The notes: generated by a model from the letters alone, not told the origin. Positions 24,118-33,391 are shown, counted from the stretch's first letter. The stretch is 64,000 nucleotides of DNA from JBGSPQ01 sp964346765 (GCA_964346765.1 CAYFWB010000008.1:1-64000), one strand, 5' to 3'. Numbers and translations are program-made.

Positions 24118-26532
24118 ATGGAGAAAAAGAAAATTATCATAGTATGCGGGGGACCTTCAGCAGAGAGGGGGATATCATTAAATTCCGCCAGATCACTTTA
24201 TGATAATTTCAACAAAACAAGATACAGGATTGAAATCGTTTATTTTAATCTTAAACTAAAGCCCTACAAAATCACCCCCGCACAAATATACTCAAATACG
24301 CCTCTGGATTTTGATTATAAACTTGAAAAAAACGGCAAATCATTGAATCAAAAAGAGCTTATAGATTATCTAAAAACCGCCGATCTCGTTTTTCCAGCAA
24401 TCCATGGAACATTTGGGGAAGACGGACAATTACAAAAAATTTTAGAAGATGCCGGTATCAATTATATAGGTTCCGACTCCGAATCATGCCGAAACACCAG
24501 CAACAAAAATCTATGCCAAATAAAATTGAAAGAAAACGGTTTTTACACAATCGAAGGCTGGGTTGTCAAAAAAGGGGACACACTACCCTCACTACCTAAA
24601 GGGTACTATGTCGCCAAACCTCTTCATGGCGGATCCAGTATTGGTGTCGAATATTTTAGCATACCGGAACAAAAAAAGGGAGACTTGAGTAAAAAAGTTG
24701 AACAGGTTATGCAAGTCGAAAATCAAATTTTAATTGAACCCTATTTTGAAGGCTCCGAATTTACTATTATTGTACTAGAAAACGCCGACAAAGATCCCAC
24801 AGCTCTTCTTCCCACAGAAATTGAATTCTGTCATAGTTACGATAAATTTTTTAATTACAGGAAAAAATATCTTGCCACCGACGCCGTCAGATACCATACA
24901 CCCGCAAGATTTAATAAAGATACTATTAAACGCATACGAAAAGAGTCGGAAAAAGCGTACAAAACACTTAAAATGAAAGATTTTGCAAGAATAGACGGCT
25001 GGATTGGGAAAAAAGGCGAAATCTGGTTCAGCGATATTAATGCGATCAGCGGAATGGAGCAAAACAGCTTTTTATTTCAACAAGCGGCACTTTTCGGAAT
25101 AAGCCACAGGCAACTGCTGGATTACATAGTAAATAAAAAAATCTACCCTCCCAATGAAATAAAACAAAACAGAGAGAACATACCGGTCATTTTTGGTGGC
25201 AAAACAGCCGAAAGGCAAGTTTCCGTTATGAGCGGAACAAACGTCTGGATGAAATTAAAATCATCCGATAGATATAAACCGATCGCCCTCTTCATGAACA
25301 CAAAAGATGAAATTTATGAAATTCCTCAGTTCATATGTTTGCACCACACGGTGGAAGAAATGGAAGAAAAAATAAAAAAATTTAGCGAAGAAAAATTTTT
25401 TAATGGATTAAAAGCTTATCAGGAAATGATATTCCATAACCTGAATATCAACCAAACCGACATAGAGGAAAACATTTTCATACCCAAAAAAACTCACTTG
25501 GATCAAATCGCTGACACATATAAATTTGCATTTTTAGGCCTTCATGGAGGCGATGGCGAAAACGGCAACATCCAGGCTCAACTGGAAGCACTAAAACTGC
25601 CATTTAATGGTCCGGGGTCAGAATCATCGCGCATGTGCATGGACAAATACGCAACTGGACTTGCCATTGAAAACGCCAGCATAAGCGGTGTCAGAACCGC
25701 CAAAAAAAAAGTAATTGAACTAACCGGTAAACCGGCACAACTTTGGGATATAATTATTGCAAACAACTTTAACGCACCGTTTATTATCAAGCCCAGAAGC
25801 GACGGCTGCAGTGCCGGAGTTCTCAAAATAAATAACAAAGACCAATTTATAAAAACAATCGAACATCTTAATACCGGCGCCGGCCACATCCCCGCAAAGG
25901 CCATTCACGACTCACATCTGCAAATTGAACTGCCAAAAGAGCCGCTAAATGAAATTTTGGTAGAAGAATTTATAGCAACAGATCAGGTCAATCTTCATGG
26001 TCTGGAAATAAACTGGCAATCTAGGAATAATTTTATTGAAGTGACTGTCTGCGTTATAGGCCATAAAAATTCATTGCGCGCACTGAATCCAAGTCAAACC
26101 ATAGCAAGTCAAGAAATACTAAGCCTTGAAGAAAAATTTATGGGTGGAACGGGCATAAATTTAACCCCACCACCTGAACAATATGTCAAGCCGGAGACGG
26201 TGAGGGGAGTGAGGTCGCGAATCGAAAAGGTGGCCGAGATTCTAGAAATTGAAGGTTACTCAAGAATAGACACTTTTATGAACATAATAACAGGCGAATT
26301 GATAATCATCGAAGCAAATACTTTACCTGGACTCACGCCTTCAACGGTTATATTCCACCAGGCGGTCGCAGAAAAAAAACAAATGGTACCACTTACATTT
26401 TTGGAACAAATCATCGAAATCGGCAAAAAAAGATATCAAAATCTAAGTTCAAATGAAAGAATACCCGGAAGAATTCAAAAACCTTCTAAAATCGATAGTT
26501 TTGAAAAAAGCCGCATACAGAAGAGGAGATAA
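24118..26532 (+). CDS. Tandem-fused D-alanine-D-alanine ligase (two Ddl modules)
   Basis: An 804-residue protein, about twice the usual Ddl length. Module 1 (about 5-345) shows GGPSAERGISLNSA, HGTFGEDGQLQ, KPLHGGSSIGV and a C-terminal DINAISGMEQNS. Module 2 (about 355-770) shows FGGKTAERQVSVMSG, HGGDGENGNIQAQLE, KPRSDGCSAGV and IEANTLPGLTPST. The metal-binding E-x-N of the ATP-grasp core is intact in module 2 (E732, N734) but reads D-I-N in module 1, and its Pro-Gly is Ser-Gly. Module 2 carries an extra helical insertion of roughly 50-80 residues. Dipeptide ligation for peptidoglycan is expected from module 2. A divergent role for module 1 is inferred. It starts one base after the recG stop. 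Confidence 0.88.
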   Translation: MEKKKIIIVCGGPSAERGISLNSARSLYDNFNKTRYRIEIVYFNLKLKPYKITPAQIYSNTPLDFDYKLEKNGKSLNQKELIDYLKTADLVFPAIHGTFGEDGQLQKILEDAGINYIGSDSESCRNTSNKNLCQIKLKENGFYTIEGWVVKKGDTLPSLPKGYYVAKPLHGGSSIGVEYFSIPEQKKGDLSKKVEQVMQVENQILIEPYFEGSEFTIIVLENADKDPTALLPTEIEFCHSYDKFFNYRKKYLATDAVRYHTPARFNKDTIKRIRKESEKAYKTLKMKDFARIDGWIGKKGEIWFSDINAISGMEQNSFLFQQAALFGISHRQLLDYIVNKKIYPPNEIKQNRENIPVIFGGKTAERQVSVMSGTNVWMKLKSSDRYKPIALFMNTKDEIYEIPQFICLHHTVEEMEEKIKKFSEEKFFNGLKAYQEMIFHNLNINQTDIEENIFIPKKTHLDQIADTYKFAFLGLHGGDGENGNIQAQLEALKLPFNGPGSESSRMCMDKYATGLAIENASISGVRTAKKKVIELTGKPAQLWDIIIANNFNAPFIIKPRSDGCSAGVLKINNKDQFIKTIEHLNTGAGHIPAKAIHDSHLQIELPKEPLNEILVEEFIATDQVNLHGLEINWQSRNNFIEVTVCVIGHKNSLRALNPSQTIASQEILSLEEKFMGGTGINLTPPPEQYVKPETVRGVRSRIEKVAEILEIEGYSRIDTFMNIITGELIIIEANTLPGLTPSTVIFHQAVAEKKQMVPLTFLEQIIEIGKKRYQNLSSNERIPGRIQKPSKIDSFEKSRIQKRR

Positions 26533-26742
26533 AAATATCCAAATCAGATTGAGCAACATTGAGCATAACAGCCATAACTTGTCAACACACTATTTCGCAC
26601 AAGATACATTGTGCAAAATAAAGGGGAAATCTTTAATGTTTTTAACCACATATCTTCTCATTTCTGTATGCCTTTCCCTCTCTTCCGTACTTACATGAAC
26701 AAAAAACAATCTCAATTGAGATTCCGATATTTTTTTCTCAGA

Positions 26743-28335
26743 TTATAAATATTTTAACATATAAGTACCTTCCAAGCTGTAACCAAGCTTTTTGTAATAC
26801 TCCCGAACACCGATTCCGCTAATTACTGCAATTTTTTTATAACCAAATTTTTTGGCAATATGTTCTGCCTCGATCATCATTCTTCTTCCTAAACCAACAT
26901 GCTGCGAAGCATTTTTTTCTTTATCCATAATTTTTACTTGCTCACCATACGTGTGTACTTCCCGTACTACCGCCGCGCCCTCTAATTCGGGAATAAAATG
27001 CTTGGTACCGTTCAATGAGTAAGACGTAAATCTTAAACGAAGCAATGAACATAATTTATCTCTTTTTTCGTCATTAAAACTGATAAAAAATTCCCGACCG
27101 CCGGATGCCTCAAATTCATTCACACGTAATGAAACCTGATCCGGATAAACCTTTTCATCCTGAATTTCTCTACACCTTATACATCTGCATTTTAAATTTC
27201 TTTCAATCATTTTTTTATGAACCACCTGCCTCAAATTTGATATTCTTGATCCGCCGATAACGCTTGTTGCCGGTATATCTCTGTACAACCTCGTTATTCT
27301 TGTATATTCAGGCACCAATTGCTTAATTTTGATTATCAAGTCCACAAGTTCATCATCGCTATAGGGAACATGTTTACCTTTCTTATAAATTTTTTCTAAA
27401 GCGGACCAGGGTACAACCATACAGGGATATATTTTTAACCAATCCGGTCTGTAAGACGGATTCTCAAACAATTCTTTAAAATCATTTAAATCGTTTTCCG
27501 GACTGCTTCCGTACAAATTCGGCATCATATGACAATTAATCTTAAAACCCGCGTCTCTAATTAATTTCATGGACTCTTTAGTCTGTAAAACAGTATGACC
27601 GCGCTTGTTTAATTTTAAAATTCTATCATTTAGACTTTGAATACCAATTTCAATTTTAGTAACTCCGAAATTACGTAATCTCTTAATCTCGTTTTTAGTA
27701 ATATGATCGGGACGAGTTTCAATCGAAAAACCGATACATCTGTTTTCCGCCTGTTCATTGATCTTTTGAGAAGCCACCAAAGATTTCTGTTTTTTTTCAG
27801 GAGCATTCAATGCGTTATAAATCCCTCGCACAAAATCAGTCTGGTATCTATGAGGATAAAAAGAAAAAGTACCACCGGAAACAATCACATCAATTTTATC
27901 CGTATAGTGCCCTGATTTCCTTAAACCCTTTATTCTTGACTGAACCTGTCTGTACGGATCAAAATCGTTTAAAATAGCCCTCATTACAGCCGGCTCATTA
28001 GACAAATAGCTCTTTGGCATTTTGGGTTCATTAGGACAAAAGATACAACTTCCGGGACAAGGAAAATTCTTTGTTAAGACCGTGATAGAAGCTATACCCG
28101 ATCTGGACCTGACTCCCCTTTTCCTTAGCACCTTCATCAGATTTTTATCATTTGACAAAACCCCCCGCTCAATTAACATATGATATGCCTCCACCAATTC
28201 AATATTTCCGATCAGATCTACTCGTCTTTCCGAAGCATACTTTTTTTTCAATGAATGTAGTTCTTCCGGCTTTTGGATTTGATTATGAAATGCTTCAGTA
28301 ACAATCTGTTCAGCCAAAGTTGTTTTCCATGCCAT
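26743..28335 (-). CDS. elp3: Elp3-type tRNA U34 carboxymethyl-modification enzyme (radical SAM plus GNAT)
   Basis: Builds the 5-carboxymethyl-type side chain on wobble uridine of tRNA. The radical SAM cluster cysteines are C93, C97 and C100 in PCPGSCIFCPNEP, followed by the Elp3-specific MPKSYLSNEPAVMRA. The C-terminal lysine-acetyltransferase-like domain (about 375-530) ends GVREYYKKLGYSLEG, a family signature. Its 530 residues match archaeal and bacterial single-subunit Elp3 proteins. No other Elongator subunits are present. It is divergent from a Trm9/ALKBH8-like methyltransferase with 66 bases between starts, suggesting a shared pathway. Confidence 0.94.
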   Translation of the reverse strand: MAWKTTLAEQIVTEAFHNQIQKPEELHSLKKKYASERRVDLIGNIELVEAYHMLIERGVLSNDKNLMKVLRKRGVRSRSGIASITVLTKNFPCPGSCIFCPNEPKMPKSYLSNEPAVMRAILNDFDPYRQVQSRIKGLRKSGHYTDKIDVIVSGGTFSFYPHRYQTDFVRGIYNALNAPEKKQKSLVASQKINEQAENRCIGFSIETRPDHITKNEIKRLRNFGVTKIEIGIQSLNDRILKLNKRGHTVLQTKESMKLIRDAGFKINCHMMPNLYGSSPENDLNDFKELFENPSYRPDWLKIYPCMVVPWSALEKIYKKGKHVPYSDDELVDLIIKIKQLVPEYTRITRLYRDIPATSVIGGSRISNLRQVVHKKMIERNLKCRCIRCREIQDEKVYPDQVSLRVNEFEASGGREFFISFNDEKRDKLCSLLRLRFTSYSLNGTKHFIPELEGAAVVREVHTYGEQVKIMDKEKNASQHVGLGRRMMIEAEHIAKKFGYKKIAVISGIGVREYYKKLGYSLEGTYMLKYL

Positions 28336-28401
28336 AAATATGTATATATAATGTGCGAAACGAAAAATTTAGTTGCAAGAGTGCCCATATTATAGTTAAA
28401 G

Positions 28402-29103
28402 ATGCGTAAAAGGAAAGCCCAAAAAATCATAAATCAGCTAACAACGGTTTACGATGAAATTGCCGATCAATTTTCACAAACCAGATATTCCGCGCGTAAC
28501 GATTTTGAAGGATTCAAAACCTATCTAAAACAAACACAACGGATTCTTGACTTGGGTTGCGGTAACGGAAGACTTTTACTATTTCTGCAAAATGTTAAAA
28601 TAGCGGGAAAGCAATTCAAATTTACATATCAGGGCATTGATACCAGCAAGAAATTGATAAAACTAGCAAAAAATAAATTTCCTCAACACAAATTTTCTTA
28701 TGGAAATCAACTATTAATACCTATTGAAGATCACAAATTTGATATCATCTTCAACATTAGATCATTTCATCACATTCCTTCAAAAAAATTAAGAAAAGAA
28801 GCTCTTAAAGAAATGCAGCGAGTATCCCAAAAAAACGGAATAATTGTAATTACCGTCTGGAATCTGTGGCAATTCAAATACGTCAAAAATATTATACAAG
28901 CTGTTGCCAGATCGATTATAACTTTGGGAGCATATGATTATAACGACACATTTATTAAATGGGGCCGAAAACATAAGCGCTATTATCACGCCTTTACATT
29001 AAAAGAATTAAGAAAGCTGGCAAAATACGCCGGGTTGGAAATCATAAAAGATGGTAAACTGAATCACGATTACCAGTTAATTCTAAAAAATTGCAAAGAA
29101 TAA
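28402..29103 (+). CDS. Trm9/ALKBH8-like SAM methyltransferase (putative tRNA wobble-uridine methyltransferase)
   Basis: Class I methyltransferase of 233 residues. SAM motif I is LDLGCGNGR (49-57) and the post-II/IV region is FDIIFNIRSFHHI. Outside the SAM core, VYDEIADQFSQTRY (16-29) and RYYHAFTLKELRKLAKYAG (193-211) closely resemble positions characteristic of eukaryotic Trm9 and ALKBH8, which esterify cm5U34 to mcm5U34. The gene is divergent from elp3, which makes the cm5U precursor. Function is inferred from these motifs plus context. A -10-like TATAGT lies five bases before the ATG. The stop overlaps the next gene by 13 bases. Confidence 0.7.
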   Translation: MRKRKAQKIINQLTTVYDEIADQFSQTRYSARNDFEGFKTYLKQTQRILDLGCGNGRLLLFLQNVKIAGKQFKFTYQGIDTSKKLIKLAKNKFPQHKFSYGNQLLIPIEDHKFDIIFNIRSFHHIPSKKLRKEALKEMQRVSQKNGIIVITVWNLWQFKYVKNIIQAVARSIITLGAYDYNDTFIKWGRKHKRYYHAFTLKELRKLAKYAGLEIIKDGKLNHDYQLILKNCKE

Positions 29104-29903
29104 ACATTTTAAATGTACCGTTTGATCCCTTGTTCGAACTTGAAGCACTAGCCAAAATCATTGATCATTTGAAATCAGGGGAAAAAACATTCTTTATAGC
29201 CACGCCCAACCCGGAAATGCTTTTAACGGCAAAGAAAGACCATAAATTTGCTAAAATACTGAACAATACGGACATCAATATACCGGACGGCATAGGCATA
29301 TTATGGGCCGCCGATTATATAAAAAAAACTGCTGCAGACAAATCAAAAATAATCAAAACCCTTAAAGGCTTAACAGGATTGGTAAGAATTATATTCGATC
29401 GACCGTCTTTCAAAGAGCTACCAGAGCGTATTACGGGAACCGATATGATGCAACTGATATGCAAAAATATAGGCCCCTCTTATCCCATATATTTACTTGG
29501 CGGTGGAAAAGGAATAGCCGATACAACAGCTGAAGTATTAACCAAAAAATACAAAAATATAGTTATCGGTACAAACGATGGTTCGGCTAACCCGAGCTAT
29601 GACGACAAAATAATCAATGACATAAATAAAGCACAGCCGCAAATCCTATTTGTAGCCTTTGGGGCCCCAAAACAAGAATTATGGATCGCGAGAAACATTG
29701 ACCGTCTTGATAACGTGAAACTAGTCATTGGCATAGGCGGAGCATTTGATTTCATCAGTGGCAACGTCAAGCGCGCCCCCTCCTTTATGCAAAAACTGGG
29801 CATTGAATGGCTTTACCGCCTGATTCGACAACCATCCAGAATAAAAAGAATCATTAACGCCACAATAATTTTCCCCTGGCGCGTAATTAAGTCTTCTTTT
29901 TAG
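29091..29903 (+). CDS. WecG/TagA/CpsF-family glycosyltransferase
   Basis: GT26 enzyme that adds ManNAc or ManNAcA-type sugars to lipid-linked intermediates. Family blocks are ATPNPEMLL, INIPDGIGILWAADY, ERITGTDMM, FVAFGAPKQELWI and GIGGAFDFISGNVKRAP. The start is TTG, inside the end of the methyltransferase gene (13-base overlap). No ATG occurs before the conserved N-terminal region, so TTG is the best choice. The 3-prime end overlaps a convergent gene by 17 bases. The specific sugar is not predictable. Confidence 0.92.
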   Translation: MQRINILNVPFDPLFELEALAKIIDHLKSGEKTFFIATPNPEMLLTAKKDHKFAKILNNTDINIPDGIGILWAADYIKKTAADKSKIIKTLKGLTGLVRIIFDRPSFKELPERITGTDMMQLICKNIGPSYPIYLLGGGKGIADTTAEVLTKKYKNIVIGTNDGSANPSYDDKIINDINKAQPQILFVAFGAPKQELWIARNIDRLDNVKLVIGIGGAFDFISGNVKRAPSFMQKLGIEWLYRLIRQPSRIKRIINATIIFPWRVIKSSF

Positions 29904-30264
29904 ATGATTTTCTCTTTGATTTCTTGGCATCTTTCGCGGCGACTTTTTCTTCCATACTCTCCTGCATTTCCGCACCCCTTTGCTGCATCATCTCAACTAC
30001 GGGCTTGATCTTCTCCACCAAATATTGAGCAACAGTAAAAGGTTTAACAATATATTCGCTAATCTGTTCCGCCGTATCAACCACCCTATTCGTAATCGTA
30101 TTCACATTTTCATTCATCGTTTCTGCCGTATCCCTAACAACGCCGGTAGTATTAGCAAGATCACGAAGAATCCTGATCGTATATACCAAGGCGATACATA
30201 TAAAAATAATTAAAACCGCCCAACCAATGCCGAGAGACCAATAAAGAAATGTTAATGCGTCCAT
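29887..30264 (-). CDS. Small membrane protein with coiled-coil and lysine-rich tail
   Basis: 125 residues: one N-terminal transmembrane helix (about 8-30), a heptad-like helical region rich in N, T, V and E (about 38-75) resembling DUF948/YtxH-type proteins, then a basic tail ending in KSKRKSSKKKT. Function is unknown. It is the last gene of the PH-domain, HEPN-like, coaE, gatB series on this strand, starting ten bases after gatB. The basic tail may bind nucleic acid or the cell envelope, but this is a guess. Confidence 0.65.
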   Translation of the reverse strand: MDALTFLYWSLGIGWAVLIIFICIALVYTIRILRDLANTTGVVRDTAETMNENVNTITNRVVDTAEQISEYIVKPFTVAQYLVEKIKPVVEMMQQRGAEMQESMEEKVAAKDAKKSKRKSSKKKT

Positions 30265-30274
30265 AGTGAAAAAT

Positions 30275-31714
30275 TTAAAAAATAATTAATTTTTTTAGAA
30301 TCTCGTTTACAATTCTGGGATCCGCCTGTCCTTTGCTGGCTTTCATTACCTGTCCCATCAAATATCCAAATGCCTGTTCTTTACCGTTTTTATAATCTTC
30401 AACAACATTTGTATTTTCACCCAATACATTTTTGCATATTGACTCAATCTCTGCTTCATCTGAAACCTTTTCCAGACCTTTTTCCTTAACTATCGATTTA
30501 GGCATCTTACCTGTTTCAAAAATTTCCTCAAACACCTCTCCTTTAGCCTGATTAAAAGATATTTTAGAGTCATTAACAAGATTCACCAACTCAATCAAAT
30601 GTTCAGCCTTAACTTTTGAATTCTGAAAGTCCAAACCACTCTTTTTCAGCATAGAAAACAAGTTTGTGGTCATTAAAGAAGAGGTTTTTCTGGGATCGTT
30701 AGTTTTTTCTACAACATCCTCGAAGCACTCCGCCAATACTCTGTCTGAAGCTAATAAATCCGCGTCATTATCCGGAAGTTTATAATGCTCGATATAGCGC
30801 TTTTTTTTTGCCACGGGTAATTCAGGAACTTTTTTTTGCATCCTCTCTATAAAATCCGCCGAAAGAATCAGCGGAGGCAAATCCGGTTCCGGGAAATACC
30901 TATAATCATCCGCACCCTCCTTATCTCTTAAATAATAAGTCTTTTGCTCATCATCCGACCAGCCTACAGTAACATCTTTATTTCGAGCTTTACCGTTTTC
31001 CCACAGCCCGACTTGTCTGTTGATTTCGTATGAAACAGCCGCCTCCAGAGATCTGAATGAATTCAAATTTTTAATTTCAGCCCGTGCGTACAATTTATCA
31101 TCCCCAATCGGACGGATTGATACGCTTGCGTCAAATCTCATCATGCCTTTCTCCATATCCGCTTCCGATGCACCAGTATACCGCAAAATCTTCTGCATAG
31201 CCTTGGCATACTCCGCCGCTTCAGACGCCGACCTCATATCCGGTTCACTGACTATTTCCATCAATGGTATGCCGGATCTATTATAATCACAAAGTGTACC
31301 GTTCGGCACATGAGTTAACTTTCCGGCATCATCTTCAAGATGTAGACGTGTAACCCTGATTTTCTTTTTCTCTTTATCGCCCGCCTCAATCCAACCTTCA
31401 ATCGCCAAAGGCTGATCATACTGTGATATCTGAAAGCCTTTAGGAAGATCGGGATAAAAATAATTTTTACGATCAAATTTGGAAAACGATGGTACTTCGC
31501 AATTTAGTGCCAACGCGGCCACTGTCCCCCATTTTACCGCATCTTTATTAATAACGGGCAACTGTCCGGGATACCCCATACAAATCGGGCAAATGTTAAT
31601 ATTCGGCTCAGTTTCAAAAGAATTGGTACTACACTTGCAAAACATCTTTGTTTGAGTGGCAATCTGTGCGTGTATTTCAATACCTATCACGGCCTCAAAT
31701 TTATTTGATGACAT
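30275..31714 (-). CDS. gatB: Asp/Glu-tRNA amidotransferase subunit B
   Basis: Kinase-like subunit of GatCAB, which converts Glu-tRNA(Gln) and/or Asp-tRNA(Asn) to the amidated forms. VIGIEIHAQIATQTKMFC, the Cys cluster with CPICMGYPGQLPV, the DYNRSGIPLMEIVSEPDM signature and the C-terminal YqeY-like helical domain are all present at full length (479 residues). gatA and gatC are not in the window. The presence of GatB implies indirect aminoacylation in this organism. Confidence 0.97.
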   Translation of the reverse strand: MSSNKFEAVIGIEIHAQIATQTKMFCKCSTNSFETEPNINICPICMGYPGQLPVINKDAVKWGTVAALALNCEVPSFSKFDRKNYFYPDLPKGFQISQYDQPLAIEGWIEAGDKEKKKIRVTRLHLEDDAGKLTHVPNGTLCDYNRSGIPLMEIVSEPDMRSASEAAEYAKAMQKILRYTGASEADMEKGMMRFDASVSIRPIGDDKLYARAEIKNLNSFRSLEAAVSYEINRQVGLWENGKARNKDVTVGWSDDEQKTYYLRDKEGADDYRYFPEPDLPPLILSADFIERMQKKVPELPVAKKKRYIEHYKLPDNDADLLASDRVLAECFEDVVEKTNDPRKTSSLMTTNLFSMLKKSGLDFQNSKVKAEHLIELVNLVNDSKISFNQAKGEVFEEIFETGKMPKSIVKEKGLEKVSDEAEIESICKNVLGENTNVVEDYKNGKEQAFGYLMGQVMKASKGQADPRIVNEILKKLIIF

Positions 31715-31759
31715 ACTAATAGTTATATGTTTACACTATAATCCTTTTATTCAGCTTCC

Positions 31760-32350
31760 TCAACAGCTCTTTACGCCGGCTATACCATCCAATTGTTCGT
31801 ACAAGTCGCCCACGGAACCATTATTGTCAATAATGTAATCAATTCTCTCGGGCTTAATTCCAATTTCACGCTGTATAGACAAAATTTGTCCTAGCATTTC
31901 AGTGTCATAAAACTTTGAGTGCGCGTTTCTATGCATAATTTTATCTTCCGAGCTGTCAATCCATACAATTTTATCAACAAGTCCCCCCAAATTCCGATAA
32001 TCAAGATAAACCGCTTCCACAACAATAAAACTACTTGAACTATCCCTTAATAAATTCTTAATTTTCCTTGTAACAATCGGATGAATCAATCCATTCAGAA
32101 TTTTTAACTTATTAACATCGGAAAACACGAATTTTGCCAACTTTTTACGATTAATATTTCCACACTTCAAAATAAACTCCTCTCCGAAAAAATTATAAAT
32201 TTTTTTATACCCCTCACCTCCGGGTTCGTAAATTTTGTTAATAACCTCATCGGCACTAATATATAAAAACCCGACCGATTCAAGATAACTAGCTGCAAGT
32301 GTTTTGCCCGACCCAATGTAGCCGCTCAATCCGTAAATATTTTTTTTCAT
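31760..32350 (-). CDS. coaE: Dephospho-CoA kinase
   Basis: Last step of CoA synthesis. The P-loop GYIGSGKT (10-17), the AD.V motif (SADEVINKIY), the NRKKLAKFVFSD helix, LNGLIHPIV and the lid-region segment IQREIGIKPERIDYIIDNNGS define CoaE. The final QxRI-type sequence is present in modified form. 196 residues is normal. It lies three bases behind an HEPN-like gene and 45 bases before gatB on the same strand. Confidence 0.87.
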   Translation of the reverse strand: MKKNIYGLSGYIGSGKTLAASYLESVGFLYISADEVINKIYEPGGEGYKKIYNFFGEEFILKCGNINRKKLAKFVFSDVNKLKILNGLIHPIVTRKIKNLLRDSSSSFIVVEAVYLDYRNLGGLVDKIVWIDSSEDKIMHRNAHSKFYDTEMLGQILSIQREIGIKPERIDYIIDNNGSVGDLYEQLDGIAGVKSC

Positions 32351-32352
32351 AT

Positions 32353-32751
32353 TTAAAAAAGGCCAAGATCCTTAAATGCAGACTCGTATTGTTTTAAAGC
32401 CGCTTTCGCTTGCTTATCAGTAATTTGATGACTTATTTCATGAGCAATTTTATTACGCAATTTGTGAGCCGACCATACGGCGTCAACACTAACAAAAAGG
32501 CTGTCCGCTTTTTTCAATTTTTCACCCACCGAACCTCTATACCCCTTTGCCGTTAACAAGTGATCGAGCAACTTGTCCGCGTTCATTATTGCGTGTGCAC
32601 TATCTTTGTCAGTCTTGACCGAATTCCAATATTGAAGATATTTTTTTTTATCAGCGGGACTCAACCTCCTACGTCTAGACAAATAAACATATAGAACAAA
32701 CAACAAATCCAAAAAAACAAAAATTAATATAATCCACAAAATATTTTCCAT
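32353..32751 (-). CDS. Membrane-anchored HEPN-like protein of unknown function
   Basis: An N-terminal transmembrane helix (about 4-24) is followed by an RRRR stretch and an all-helical domain. That domain carries ADKLLDHLLTAKGY, LGEKL-like KLKKADSLF and HKLRNKIAHE, where R-N-K-I-A-H matches the Rx4H pattern of HEPN domains (RNases or regulators in toxin-antitoxin and defence systems). No partner antitoxin is recognised next to it. It is tightly packed between a PH-domain gene (5 bases) and coaE (2 bases), which argues for a housekeeping or envelope role rather than a mobile defence cassette. Confidence 0.6.
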   Translation of the reverse strand: MENILWIILIFVFLDLLFVLYVYLSRRRRLSPADKKKYLQYWNSVKTDKDSAHAIMNADKLLDHLLTAKGYRGSVGEKLKKADSLFVSVDAVWSAHKLRNKIAHEISHQITDKQAKAALKQYESAFKDLGLF

Positions 32752-32756
32752 ATGAC

Positions 32757-33347
32757 TTATCGATTAACTTTTTCGACCTCATCAGACTGCACATGTTGCT
32801 GTAACATTGAAGTCAGAAGAGCCTTTAAAGATTCGGATTCCCTCATTACCCTGTGAGACATATTTTTTTCTTGATTTGCCAAAATTTTTCTTTCAACACT
32901 TCTTGGATTGATAGCATCCTTTATTACCACATCAGTATTTTCAACAGCACCTTTCAGACTGACATCTCCGTAATTAAACAGAACCTGCCAAATCCCCTTT
33001 TTGTTAACAGATGCCCCTCCGATCATATGATATTCGATTCTTGAAGACGAAGTATCAAACAGACCATTCCAACTAATATCAAGAACACATTGATCGGTAA
33101 GCAAAAAAACGTCGTGATACCAAACACCTATTACCTTGGCCAGCCTAAAAAAACTTATCACAAACCATAAAGTGAAAAAAAGCCAATAAGTCGGAAACAA
33201 ATAGTATAAAAATGCCGGTATTGCGAACCCGAAAAAAAATACTTTAAACAAATCCCCAAACATAATTATGGGATGTTTGTGACATACATCAATAATTTTT
33301 TCACCATCTTCCAGGTAAAAGGAAAATATTTTCCTAGCTAATACCAT
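32757..33347 (-). CDS. PH-domain (YdbS/bPH2-like) membrane protein
   Basis: Two hydrophobic segments (about 28-48 and 52-72) are followed by a beta-rich region with DVFLLTDQCVLDI, RIEYHMIGGASVNKKGI and LFNYGDVSLKGA, the layout of bacterial PH domain (bPH2) membrane proteins. A C-terminal helix (150-196) is hydrophilic. Function is unknown. It is the first gene of the minus-strand run to gatB. Confidence 0.72.
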   Translation of the reverse strand: MVLARKIFSFYLEDGEKIIDVCHKHPIIMFGDLFKVFFFGFAIPAFLYYLFPTYWLFFTLWFVISFFRLAKVIGVWYHDVFLLTDQCVLDISWNGLFDTSSSRIEYHMIGGASVNKKGIWQVLFNYGDVSLKGAVENTDVVIKDAINPRSVERKILANQEKNMSHRVMRESESLKALLTSMLQQHVQSDEVEKVNR

Positions 33348-33391
33348 AAATTGACTCTTAATATTTAAAAAATACTACAAACGTCTATCCC

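Noticed and set aside
26453..26698. A plus-strand ORF of 81 codons overlapping the end of the tandem Ddl gene by 80 bases.
   Set aside because: It shows no recognised motif, its composition looks unlike its neighbours, and it mostly fills the gap before elp3. Kept out for lack of support, though a short gene or a frameshifted Ddl tail is possible.
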